Part shown: positions 23,482 through 31,283 of the stretch, piece by piece
Position numbering within the stretch: the first letter of the stretch is position 1
How the letters are laid out: every line of letters starts with the position of its first letter
Source: a virus
DNA length: 49,488 bases
Virus record (IMG/VR): IMGVR_UViG_3300020051_001011
Location: 1-49,488 of that record
Reading direction: 5' to 3' (one strand)
The notes under the pieces: generated by a model
What the model was told of the DNA's origin: nothing
The model's database searches: none
What the model saw: the letters and a program-made list of their open reading frames with translations, nothing else
Position numbers and translations under genes: made by a program

Positions 23482-24008
23482 ATATAGATTTACCTTTTTT
23501 TGATCAAACTAATTTTCATTGGATAACTGAAACATATTATCCAGAATATGAAAGATTTTTAAATTTATATAATAAAGATGTGTCTTGTCAGCATCATTTA
23601 GAACGTGGTGGATCAACAATGTTTTATAAATGGGATTACGGATACCCCACTGAAGTTGATCCTGCCAAAGATTACCTTACCTTTCTAAGAAATAGTGTAA
23701 GTACTACATTACAAGATGCAACATATGCAAGTAGTTGGTGGATTGATTATCCGCCAGGATCGTATTCTGTGGCACATCAACATATACAAAGTCGTAGATT
23801 TAGTGCAATATTATTTTTATCAGATTATGAATGGATTAGAAAATGGCCACATGCTGGAAATTTATATTCTATGTCGAATGCGATTGGATATAAAGAATGG
23901 GAACCAAAAGCAGGCAATGTAATAATAATGGACGGCGGGATACATCACGGATCTTATCCTGCAATTAACGAACGTAAAGTTTTTGTAATAGATTTTGAAT
24001 ATAATTAG
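23478..24008 (+). CDS. Putative 2OG-Fe(II) oxygenase, tandem paralogue B (176 aa)
   Basis: The product is paralogous to the preceding gene and overlaps its stop by 4 bp (ATGA). H100 and H102 (VAHQHIQ), H156/H157 (GIHHGSYP) and R166 (ERKVFVIDF) give an oxygenase-type ligand set. The strand AGNVIIMDG before the last His is typical of the cupin-like double-stranded beta-helix fold. Two copies side by side suggest sequential or alternative oxidation of related positions; this is inference. A 2OG oxygenase assignment rests on motif layout only. Confidence 0.65.
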   Translation: MNIDLPFFDQTNFHWITETYYPEYERFLNLYNKDVSCQHHLERGGSTMFYKWDYGYPTEVDPAKDYLTFLRNSVSTTLQDATYASSWWIDYPPGSYSVAHQHIQSRRFSAILFLSDYEWIRKWPHAGNLYSMSNAIGYKEWEPKAGNVIIMDGGIHHGSYPAINERKVFVIDFEYN

Positions 24009-24016
24009 GAGATAAT

Positions 24017-25837
24017 ATGGCACAGTGGATAGCAGCAATAGCAAGGGGCCATAATTCAGGCGTTTGCTTATTAAAAGATGGCGAAATTGTTTTTGCAATC
24101 GAAGAAGAACGATTAAGTAGACATAAGTACGACGGCGGCCCTTACGCATCAATGCTTAAAATATTAGATTACACTGATAAATTAGATTACTTGTTTATCG
24201 CACATACACAGCCTTTAAAAGAAACAGCAGGAACTGTTGATTTTACAGGTGACGATGTTTATACAGGATTAGCTCGTAAGTTGGGATTAATTTCTCGAAC
24301 AGAAGATCCATATAATCATCCACAAGTAATTGATTTAGCACACATGCATCATAAACTTCATGCAGCATGTGCATTTTATAGATCAGGTTTTGATAATGCA
24401 GTGGCACTTATTGTAGATGGTGCAGGAACATTTATTCCTATGCAAATGGGTGAAACTACTGAAATGACCTGGGAATTAGAATCTATCTTTACTTGTAGAT
24501 ACCCTGCTAATTTTAAAACAGTGTATAAACATCAAGGAGGAAGAGGCCCTTGGCCTGCTGCACATATTGAAGATATGCCAAGTGATAATTTTGGCGAAAC
24601 TGGCGAAACTCACGAGTTAATAATAGACGACACAGCAGGCATTACAAAGGCATATGAAGCGGTTACGCAATACTGCGGTTGGTCGCCGATTGAGGCTGGT
24701 AAGACTATGGGACTGTTCCCGTACGGAGAGAAAAACGACAATGTTCCTGCTATTTACTCAGACGGCAATGGCGGCATGTGGCGTACAACTGATAGGAATT
24801 TAGTTATTCCTACATATCCAAACGGCGCTGTTATTAACGAAGGTCGTTACGAATATCTACTTACACCTACTGACATTCAAGACAAAGACGAATTAACGTA
24901 TTTGCAGAATCGTCGTGATATGGCATACGCAGTACAAACACAAAGTCAATCAGAAGTACTGCGTTTAATTCGAAAAGCAGTTGCAGATACAGGAATTAAA
25001 AACATTGTATTAAGCGGAGGTTATGGCTTAAATTGTGTTGCTAACTACTGGTACTTAAAAGAATTAGAAGGCGAAGGCATAAACTTTTATGTTGAACCAA
25101 TAAGTAGCGATGCAGGTACGTGCATTGGCGCAGCATTATTTGGCTATCATATGTTAACTAACGATGACACTCAGCGAGCATTTGCAGACAGCTTATATTT
25201 AGGCCCGCAATACAACTATACTGACGAAGAAATTAATACGTTAGCAGAAAAATATAATGCAGAATTATCTGATATTACTAACACAGAAGTCATTAATCTT
25301 ATGACTGGTAAAACAAACGGTGAAAGAAATATTGTTACTTTGTTCCAAGGTAAATCAGAAAATGGTCCTCGTGCATTAGGAAATAGAAGTATCATGTATG
25401 ACCCAACTGATCCTAATGGTAAAGACTTTGTTAATAAAGTTAAACGTAGAGAGTACTTCCGTCCGTTTGCAGGATCTATTTTGCATGAGCATGCACATGA
25501 ATGGTTTGATATGCGCGGCCTAGAAGAATCTCCGCATATGATGTATGCTATGAATTGTCAAGAAGGTATTGCAGAAAAAATTCCAAGCATTATTCACGTA
25601 GACGGTACATGTCGTATCCAAACAGTCAAGCGTGAACAAAATCCGCATTACTACGATTTGATTAAAGAACTTTATAAGCAAACAGGAGTACCGATTGTAT
25701 TTAATACAAGTTTTAACTTAGGAGGCGAGCCATTAGTTGAGACATTAGATGATGCATTTAGAACATTAGCAAGTAGCGATATTGAATATTTGTATCTACC
25801 TGAGTATAACAAACTGGTAACTATTAAAAATGATTAA
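24017..25837 (+). CDS. Carbamoyltransferase, NodU/CmcH/TobZ family (606 aa)
   Basis: It is full-length for the family (about 550-620 residues). The N-terminal Kae1-like domain begins with HNSGVCLL (12-19), has EEERLSRHKYDG (29-40), the metal-binding HHKLH (111-115) and DGAGT (134-138). The C-terminal YrdC-like domain carries GPRALGNRS (450-458), REYFRPFAGSIL and FNTSFNLGGEPLV. These enzymes move a carbamoyl group from carbamoyl phosphate through carbamoyladenylate to a hydroxyl of a sugar or antibiotic. An AGGAG ribosome site lies 8 bp upstream. The stop overlaps the start of the next oxygenase by 8 bp. Here it probably decorates a sugar product; acceptor unknown. Confidence 0.9.
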   Translation: MAQWIAAIARGHNSGVCLLKDGEIVFAIEEERLSRHKYDGGPYASMLKILDYTDKLDYLFIAHTQPLKETAGTVDFTGDDVYTGLARKLGLISRTEDPYNHPQVIDLAHMHHKLHAACAFYRSGFDNAVALIVDGAGTFIPMQMGETTEMTWELESIFTCRYPANFKTVYKHQGGRGPWPAAHIEDMPSDNFGETGETHELIIDDTAGITKAYEAVTQYCGWSPIEAGKTMGLFPYGEKNDNVPAIYSDGNGGMWRTTDRNLVIPTYPNGAVINEGRYEYLLTPTDIQDKDELTYLQNRRDMAYAVQTQSQSEVLRLIRKAVADTGIKNIVLSGGYGLNCVANYWYLKELEGEGINFYVEPISSDAGTCIGAALFGYHMLTNDDTQRAFADSLYLGPQYNYTDEEINTLAEKYNAELSDITNTEVINLMTGKTNGERNIVTLFQGKSENGPRALGNRSIMYDPTDPNGKDFVNKVKRREYFRPFAGSILHEHAHEWFDMRGLEESPHMMYAMNCQEGIAEKIPSIIHVDGTCRIQTVKREQNPHYYDLIKELYKQTGVPIVFNTSFNLGGEPLVETLDDAFRTLASSDIEYLYLPEYNKLVTIKND

Positions 25838-26405
25838 TGAGATCTTCTCAACTCCAATTTACGAATGCAAGATGCCAGACCACGAAAGGCTTAAAGAAGC
25901 CTTTCTTCCATTTTCGGTAGACGATGCTAATTTTGCAACTCCTGTAGGATGGAGTTGCAATGCAGATTCTACATTTGGCAACGAACCGATTGCAGGAATG
26001 CCGTGGGATAAGTTTTTTAATAGTGTGTTACCGTTAGTTGAAAAATATGTAAACGACATTGGCGGAATAGGACAATATTCCATTGGATGCCAGGCTTGGA
26101 TGAATAGATACAACTATGGACAACATCAAGAAGTGCATGCCCACTCTAATGGATCAAATGTTATTAGTTGTGCGTATATGTTAGAAAAACCAGAAAATAG
26201 TGGTGATTTTGTTTTCTATAAATCAAGCAATGACTTTTTTCAAAAGGTTAATTTACAAACAGAAATATATGGTAACAAGTATGTGCCAGAAATGACAGAA
26301 GGAAGTGTTGTATTGTTTCCGAGTAGCTTGGATCATTATGTAACGTATAATCAAACCCAAGCTACAAGAGTTACAATTAGTGCAAACTTTGCAATAACTT
26401 TTTAA
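25830..26405 (+). CDS. Putative 2OG-Fe(II) oxygenase (191 aa)
   Basis: PF13759-type protein beginning with the typical I-F-S-T-P-I-Y segment. H103 and H105 (EVHAHSN), H169 (SLDHYVT) and R180 (ATRVTISANF) are candidate iron and 2-oxoglutarate ligands, with strands SCAYML and GSVVLFPSS between them. It overlaps the carbamoyltransferase stop by 8 bp, so translation is coupled. Its stop overlaps by 4 bp the stop of the convergent gmhB-like gene. Similar proteins are widespread in marine T4-like phages without assigned substrate. Confidence 0.75.
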   Translation: MINEIFSTPIYECKMPDHERLKEAFLPFSVDDANFATPVGWSCNADSTFGNEPIAGMPWDKFFNSVLPLVEKYVNDIGGIGQYSIGCQAWMNRYNYGQHQEVHAHSNGSNVISCAYMLEKPENSGDFVFYKSSNDFFQKVNLQTEIYGNKYVPEMTEGSVVLFPSSLDHYVTYNQTQATRVTISANFAITF

Positions 26406-27049
26406 TTTTTCTTTTCCAACCAATCAACAAACTGAGAAAGATCGTCAAAAATGATGGTCTTTTTCTTTATCTTTTGATTACTGAATTTGTTTAGTTCTTT
26501 GATAGTTTCTTCACCGTGTCCTGTGCGTACAAGGACTGGTACTGCGCTCATTTTAAATGCAGCTTTAAGATCGGATATTTTATCGCCTACAAAGTATCCG
26601 TGTTTGAATTTAATGTATTTGAACTCGTCCTGGCATCGTTTGAACATTCCAGTATTGGGTTTTGCAAAATTGTCTTCTCGCAAACTTGTAGTGCTATAGT
26701 ATAATGCATCAATACTTGGACAACCTGCTTCGCCTAACAATTGAAACATATACTCATGAACTTTGTCAACATCTGACTCTGTGTATAGCCCTTTACCAAT
26801 TCCGCCTTGATTTGTAATAATGGCAATTTTGTGACCCATTCGTCTTAGTTTAGCAATTGCTTCTAAGCTACCGTCTATAGGTTTGAAATCTTCAGGACGA
26901 TACGTGTAAGTACCTCTGTCGACATTAATTACACCGTCTCGATCTAACCCTACAACACACTTAGGAGCAATGTTATGTATATTGTCATATACAGGAACAT
27001 ACTCTTGTTTCTTAACTTCGTTGCTCCATACTATGTTATAATTACTCAT
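26402..27049 (-). CDS. gmhB: D-glycero-D-manno-heptose-1,7-bisphosphate phosphatase-like HAD protein (215 aa)
   Basis: HAD phosphatase of the histidinol-phosphate/GmhB type. The nucleophile motif is LDRDGVIN (35-42, D36 and D38), motif II is TNQGGIG (79-85), then K130-P, and motif IV is GDKISDL (155-161). In E. coli GmhB a loop with Cys and His binds structural zinc; here the corresponding stretch (about 115-130) reads ALYYSTTSLREDNFAK and has no such ligands. A ~25-residue N-terminal extension is present. It removes the C7 phosphate in the ADP-heptose route by family knowledge. The start overlaps the cupin stop (ATGA). It is the last gene of the hldE operon, supporting the role. Confidence 0.8.
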   Translation of the reverse strand: MSNYNIVWSNEVKKQEYVPVYDNIHNIAPKCVVGLDRDGVINVDRGTYTYRPEDFKPIDGSLEAIAKLRRMGHKIAIITNQGGIGKGLYTESDVDKVHEYMFQLLGEAGCPSIDALYYSTTSLREDNFAKPNTGMFKRCQDEFKYIKFKHGYFVGDKISDLKAAFKMSAVPVLVRTGHGEETIKELNKFSNQKIKKKTIIFDDLSQFVDWLEKKN

Positions 27050-27438
27050 TTGCTACTCGCAGTCTGGCTGTCTCCTGGGCCGATACGAAAATTATCTTCT
27101 ACGCTATCTGGAGTACTCACTTCGGTTAGACTCGATTCATCTTGCATTGCTACTAATTGGTGCGGCATTAATGGCGGGTTATGCCAAACATCGCCTTCAT
27201 TTAATTCTTTTTCATATAGCATCGAATCAGCAGTATCAATATAACGTACTTTAAATTTTCCGCTATTTATAAACCATGTTTCGTCTTTTTCTTTGTGAAA
27301 ATGCATGCTGGTCTTCATGCCTTCTTTATTAAAAAACATAATCTTTCCACAGTACTTGTCGTTAGTAGCCCAAATTAATTCGTAGCCCCAGCCTTTTTGT
27401 ACTGCGCCGCTTAACCGTGTTGGCTGTTTATTTTCCAT
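27046..27438 (-). CDS. Cupin-domain sugar-pathway protein (130 aa)
   Basis: Small single cupin. Motif 1 is HFHKEKDETWFINSG (H46, H48, E53) and motif 2 has PPLMPHQLVA (H93), so a metal site is complete. The opening GWGYELIWAT resembles the cupin of mannose-6-phosphate isomerase-like proteins. The C-terminal TPDSVEDNFRIG segment is also typical of this group. It lies between hldD-like (11 bp overlap) and gmhB-like (4 bp overlap) genes, so a sugar phosphate or nucleotide-sugar isomerase or binding role is likely, but its exact reaction is not known. Confidence 0.8.
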   Translation of the reverse strand: MENKQPTRLSGAVQKGWGYELIWATNDKYCGKIMFFNKEGMKTSMHFHKEKDETWFINSGKFKVRYIDTADSMLYEKELNEGDVWHNPPLMPHQLVAMQDESSLTEVSTPDSVEDNFRIGPGDSQTASSK

Positions 27439-28237
27439 TTATAAAATCCTTTGGTGTTGTGAAGTTAATGTTTACTATATTACTTAAACGTTCTATGTTT
27501 GCACATGTGTATTCTTGATATTGTCCTTTAAGATTATCAGGCATTGGAATATATTCAATCTTAGCTTTAAATCGTTTTGCAACTAATTCTGCAATAGTTT
27601 GAAAACTTGTTGCAACTCCGGTACCGATATTAAATATACCTTTCTCAGATGTTGTGAGCATGTAACGATGTATGTTACAACAATCACCTACATATATAAA
27701 GTCTCTTAGATACTTGTCACTATTTTCAAACAGTGTAATAACGCCTTCTTCTTTTGCTTGTTTAAAGAACTTGGTTATAGGGCTTGCTTGATTTCCTTTG
27801 TGATCTTCATACGGTCCGTATACATTAAAGTAACGAAATCCTTGTACTATAATGTCGTGCTTTTGTTGCATAACCCAACGGTCAAACAAGTACTTGCTTG
27901 TTGCATAATAGCTCTGGGGCTGCTTTGGTGCGTCTTCTCTAAAATCAGTGTTAGAGCCGTATACACTTGCGCTCGAAGCGTATTGTAGATTTACTCCGTT
28001 GGTGTTACACTCATTAAACAACCACTTTGAAAATTCATAATTTTGCAACATTACTTTATCTATGTCGCGTTCAGTAGTTGCACTAATTGCTCCTAAATGT
28101 ATAACCCAATCATATTGAGATACATCAGGCAACGCGGCTGGATTCCATTCATATCCGAATAACTCATTATCTTTGTCAAGAAATGGCGCTAAATTTTTAC
28201 CAATAAATCCTTCGTGACCTGTTATTAATATTTTCAT
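27428..28237 (-). CDS. hldD: ADP-L-glycero-D-manno-heptose 6-epimerase-like SDR (269 aa)
   Basis: Extended short-chain dehydrogenase with GHEGFIG (7-13) for NAD(P) binding and the catalytic YATSK (111-115), preceded by SSASVYG. HldD-type features are FRYFNVYGPYEDHKG, the IFNIGTG strand, and IEYIPMPDNLKGQYQEYTCA, which closely follows the HldD signature YIPFPxxLKGxYQ. It is shorter than E. coli HldD (310 residues), mostly by a compact N-terminal half. The likely reaction is C6 epimerization of ADP-heptose. It overlaps the halogenase 2 stop by 4 bp. Confidence 0.85.
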   Translation of the reverse strand: MKILITGHEGFIGKNLAPFLDKDNELFGYEWNPAALPDVSQYDWVIHLGAISATTERDIDKVMLQNYEFSKWLFNECNTNGVNLQYASSASVYGSNTDFREDAPKQPQSYYATSKYLFDRWVMQQKHDIIVQGFRYFNVYGPYEDHKGNQASPITKFFKQAKEEGVITLFENSDKYLRDFIYVGDCCNIHRYMLTTSEKGIFNIGTGVATSFQTIAELVAKRFKAKIEYIPMPDNLKGQYQEYTCANIERLSNIVNINFTTPKDFINGK

Positions 28238-29670
28238 TTAATTGCCTGTAAGTGAGAAATAATATATTGACTATTATCAACGTCGGAAATAGTCTCGCTC
28301 CAATTTGATAATATTTCATTTGCAATATCATCATCGATGTTTTTATTTTTTCCTATATTCTTTTCAAATTGCAGCAGCCAACAAATCCAATTTGCGCCGC
28401 CAAACAAATAACCCTTTCCGTTATAGTTAATAGGTGTTCCGGCTTCTATTATATTTTTGTAATACAAATATGTTTCTGACGGAATGATATTTTCTTTAAC
28501 ATGATTCCAAAAAGGTGTATTTTTATCTGTATAAATGTAATGCATATTAACAAAATCAATAGTGTCTTCATATAGCGCATTCATTGTACTATTAAATATT
28601 TCGATATCATATTCATTATAATATCCTGTATTAATACTATGCGTCAAATATACAATAGCATTAGTAATAGATCCTATACCAGTAGATTCTAACGGTTCAA
28701 TAAATCCGCCACTTAGGCCTATAGCAACAACATTACCGTCCCACATATTTTTGTTATAATACGGGGTCCAGTCTATTACTTTTAAATCATCTGGAGTGAT
28801 TCTATCATTCCAATGCTTGCATAGATATTGTTTCGCCTCGTCAATGCTTGTTATACTTCTATTGAACACTAAACCAGTTCCTGTTCGCGATCGGACAGGA
28901 ATTTTCCAAATCCATCCATGGTCGACTGCTGGACATTCTACATAAGGCATACATTCGACTTCTGCATCTATGTAAGGAACATGACCGGCTACAGCAGTGT
29001 CACAAAACAGTCTATTAGTAAGATCGGTTCGTTGTGGACTATGTTGTAGTACTTGATTAAATCCTGTACAATCTACAAACAAGTCAGAATTAATTGTATC
29101 ACCGTTTTTAAGAGTAAGATGATTAATGATATTGTCTGTACGATTAATAGCAACTACTTCAGATTTAATTAAAGTAATACGTGATAATATTTTTTCTTGT
29201 AACCAAATAACTAACTTACTGCAATCGATGTGCATTGCATATGCAGAATTCAAATTATTAATGTCTACTTTGTTTTCTAAACTTATATTAAAAAACATCA
29301 TTAATTCGTTAATTTTTTCTTGTTCAATATATGTTAACGCTTCGTAGACATTGGCATCGTATTTGCTATAATCCATATTTAATGTAAACGGATGCCATAC
29401 TAAGTTTTTATCGCCATTAAATTGAGGGAACAAAATGCCTGCTTTGTATGTTGCATCGATAGCATCAAACCATTCTTCTTGTTTAAATCCGCATTCTGCT
29501 AAGAAATGTTTAAAACCTAATAACGTGCCTTCTCCAACTCCAACAGGCGTTCCAACTTCTTTGTCAACAACAGTTATATTACAGGCTGTATTCTTTAAAA
29601 GATAAGCAGCAGTTAGCCATCCACTTGTTCCGCCACCTACTATTGTTATATTGTTTACTGTGTTATGCAT
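28234..29670 (-). CDS. Flavin-dependent (tryptophan-type) halogenase 2 (478 aa)
   Basis: Second member of the FAD-dependent halogenase family in this window. GGGTSG (12-17) binds FAD, GVGEGT (44-49) follows, K76 (DATYKAGI) and E328 (IEPLESTG) are the catalytic pair, and the WxWxIP signature is intact as WIWKIP (253-258). It is clearly divergent from halogenase 1, so the two are unlikely to be a recent duplicate and may differ in substrate. It is embedded between hldE and hldD with 8-bp and 4-bp overlaps, tying its expression to heptose synthesis. Substrate could be an indole, phenol or other electron-rich group; not predictable from sequence. Confidence 0.88.
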   Translation of the reverse strand: MHNTVNNITIVGGGTSGWLTAAYLLKNTACNITVVDKEVGTPVGVGEGTLLGFKHFLAECGFKQEEWFDAIDATYKAGILFPQFNGDKNLVWHPFTLNMDYSKYDANVYEALTYIEQEKINELMMFFNISLENKVDINNLNSAYAMHIDCSKLVIWLQEKILSRITLIKSEVVAINRTDNIINHLTLKNGDTINSDLFVDCTGFNQVLQHSPQRTDLTNRLFCDTAVAGHVPYIDAEVECMPYVECPAVDHGWIWKIPVRSRTGTGLVFNRSITSIDEAKQYLCKHWNDRITPDDLKVIDWTPYYNKNMWDGNVVAIGLSGGFIEPLESTGIGSITNAIVYLTHSINTGYYNEYDIEIFNSTMNALYEDTIDFVNMHYIYTDKNTPFWNHVKENIIPSETYLYYKNIIEAGTPINYNGKGYLFGGANWICWLLQFEKNIGKNKNIDDDIANEILSNWSETISDVDNSQYIISHLQAIK

Positions 29671-30805
29671 TGCTTGCCTCTATAATTCTTGTTGTACTGT
29701 AACCTTCTACTGTAGGCACAATATGCACAGGTGCTAAGTCATGCCCTACTACAGTTTCTACAGTATAATCTCCGCCCTTAACAATAAGAGCAGGGTTTAA
29801 TCTTTTAATTAAGTTATACGGAGTGTCGTCGTTAAACACAAACACTTCATCTACCCAAGGCAATGCTTCAAGTTGCTCTATTCTAGTTTGTTCATCATTA
29901 ATCGGTCGACTGTCGCCTTTAAGCCTTTTAACACTTGCGTCACTGTTAATACCTACTACAAGTTTAGTACCTAAACTGCGAGCTTGTTTTAATAGTTCAA
30001 AATGTCCTTTGTGTAGTATATCAAATACGCCATTAGTAAACACTATAGATTGTTCAAAATCTTTTTTACTTAAGACATATGTACCTGCATGTTTTACACT
30101 TTCAGTTGCTGCGTCAACAGCCATTTGCAAACAAGTTGCGTAATTTTTTCCAATGTCAATACCGTATACAAATGCTGCTAAGAAACAATCACCTGCTCCA
30201 GTAACATCTGATACTTCGACTTGATCTACAATTGCGGTATAATCAGCATTGTCAATCTTAGCATGTACTGCGTCATGTGCGTGAGTTGTAATAATGTTAC
30301 CTAGCCAAGTATCAAATCCTAACTCACGATATTCTTTGTTATTAGGTTTAACTAACCATGCGCCTTTATAATAACTAGAATGACGTTTAGGATCTACAAT
30401 AACTTTACAGCCAAAACTATTAAGATGTTCTATAATTTCTAAAGAACGATCTAACACACCTTTGTTATAGTCACTGAGAATAACATAGTTGTACTGCGAG
30501 AAATCAGTTGCTCGTATAGTGTCTAGCACTACATTGCCGTTGGCGTGTTTGTCATCATCAATGCGTGTGATATAATGACCGTCGCAAATTACTCTAGTTT
30601 TGATACTGCTAGCATTATCTGTTTTAAACAGTTCAACATCAACACCTAAACTTTTAAGATTTTCATATACTAGACCTGCGCCGCCTATTGTTTCAACTTC
30701 ACGCAGATACTTAACTACAGGGACAGGAGCCTCTGGACTTAATCTTGTGCTGGTTCCGTAGATGTATTTGTCGATGATTATATCACCAAGAACTAAAACT
30801 TTCAT
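29663..30805 (-). CDS. hldE: Bifunctional heptose-7-phosphate kinase/heptose-1-phosphate adenylyltransferase, compact HldE-like (380 aa)
   Basis: Residues 1-~248 form a PfkB-type sugar kinase: GDIIIDKYIYG at the start, the substrate segment LSPEAPVP, GGAGLVYENLKSLG, VDPKR, KPNNKE and the anion-hole/catalytic DVTGAGD (200-206). Residues ~252-380 form a RfaE-type nucleotidyltransferase: FTNGVFDILHKGH (256-268) with the HxGH-like site, RLKGDSRP, KGGDY and GYSTTRII (368-375). E. coli HldE has 477 residues; here the kinase half is about 70-90 residues shorter. It should phosphorylate heptose-7-phosphate at C1 and then add AMP. It is the first gene of the - strand operon, with a consensus promoter 7-35 bp upstream. 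Confidence 0.88.
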   Translation of the reverse strand: MKVLVLGDIIIDKYIYGTSTRLSPEAPVPVVKYLREVETIGGAGLVYENLKSLGVDVELFKTDNASSIKTRVICDGHYITRIDDDKHANGNVVLDTIRATDFSQYNYVILSDYNKGVLDRSLEIIEHLNSFGCKVIVDPKRHSSYYKGAWLVKPNNKEYRELGFDTWLGNIITTHAHDAVHAKIDNADYTAIVDQVEVSDVTGAGDCFLAAFVYGIDIGKNYATCLQMAVDAATESVKHAGTYVLSKKDFEQSIVFTNGVFDILHKGHFELLKQARSLGTKLVVGINSDASVKRLKGDSRPINDEQTRIEQLEALPWVDEVFVFNDDTPYNLIKRLNPALIVKGGDYTVETVVGHDLAPVHIVPTVEGYSTTRIIEASNA

Positions 30806-30811
30806 GTTTAA

Positions 30812-30840
30812 ATTATACTATCTCTTAAGTTATTTGTCAA
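30812..30840 (-). promoter_or_regulatory. Perfect-consensus sigma-70 promoter for the hldE operon
   Basis: On the minus strand TTGACA (30840-30835) and TATAAT (30817-30812) are separated by exactly 17 bp. It sits between hldE and the upstream Nudix gene, with the -35 box overlapping the last codons of the latter. Confidence 0.85.
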
Positions 30841-31270
30841 GTAAATCAATTACTTTAAACACTGTTTCTAATTTGCTTAAATTAACTTTATTTTGAAGTG
30901 TGTTTTTTAGTCCGTGGTGTAAAGGTTTTGGCCATTTACCGAATTCAACCCATGCATACCCGTCATGCTCTTCGTTGAGCAAAGGCATAAACTCTTGATC
31001 GACTACACTTAGGTATGTATGAAAATGGAATCGGCTATCATTACTAATAAACGTTTCTAACGGCATTGTTTTTATAATAGAGATTTCACCAATCTCTTCA
31101 AAGATCTCACGTTTAAGACCTTCCCATGGTGATTCGCATCCTTCATTAGTGCCACCGACAAGCCCCCACAAATTACCAGAGCGTCCTTTTACCCTATGTA
31201 AGAATAAAAAACGTTTAGTATTAAGGGCATATACGATTGCACCACTGCAAATAATCTTATCAGTCTTCAT
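30830..31270 (-). CDS. Nudix hydrolase (146 aa)
   Basis: The start is placed at the ATG at 31270, 13 bp after the gp15 stop; a GTG at 31321 in the same frame would overlap gp15 by 38 bp. The Nudix box GX5EX7REUXEEXG is visible at residues 40-61 (G40, E46, R54-E55, E58-E59, G61). The segment VKGRSGNLWGLVGG before it is typical of nucleoside-diphosphate-X hydrolases. The substrate could be a nucleotide sugar, capped nucleotide or oxidised nucleotide. Placed at the junction of virion genes and cassette; on the same strand as gp15 and possibly read from its transcript. Confidence 0.85.
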   Translation of the reverse strand: MKTDKIICSGAIVYALNTKRFLFLHRVKGRSGNLWGLVGGTNEGCESPWEGLKREIFEEIGEISIIKTMPLETFISNDSRFHFHTYLSVVDQEFMPLLNEEHDGYAWVEFGKWPKPLHHGLKNTLQNKVNLSKLETVFKVIDLLDK

Positions 31271-31283
31271 ACTAATAATTATC

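Noticed and set aside
26395-26420. Bidirectional terminator between the oxygenase and gmhB-like genes
   Set aside because: Only T-rich sequence is present; no stem with complementary arms.
17503-31270. Cassette as host DNA or an assembly chimaera
   Set aside because: Codon use and AT content look like the flanks, exact late-type octamers lie within it, and genes overlap tightly in phage fashion; no transposase or att repeats were seen.
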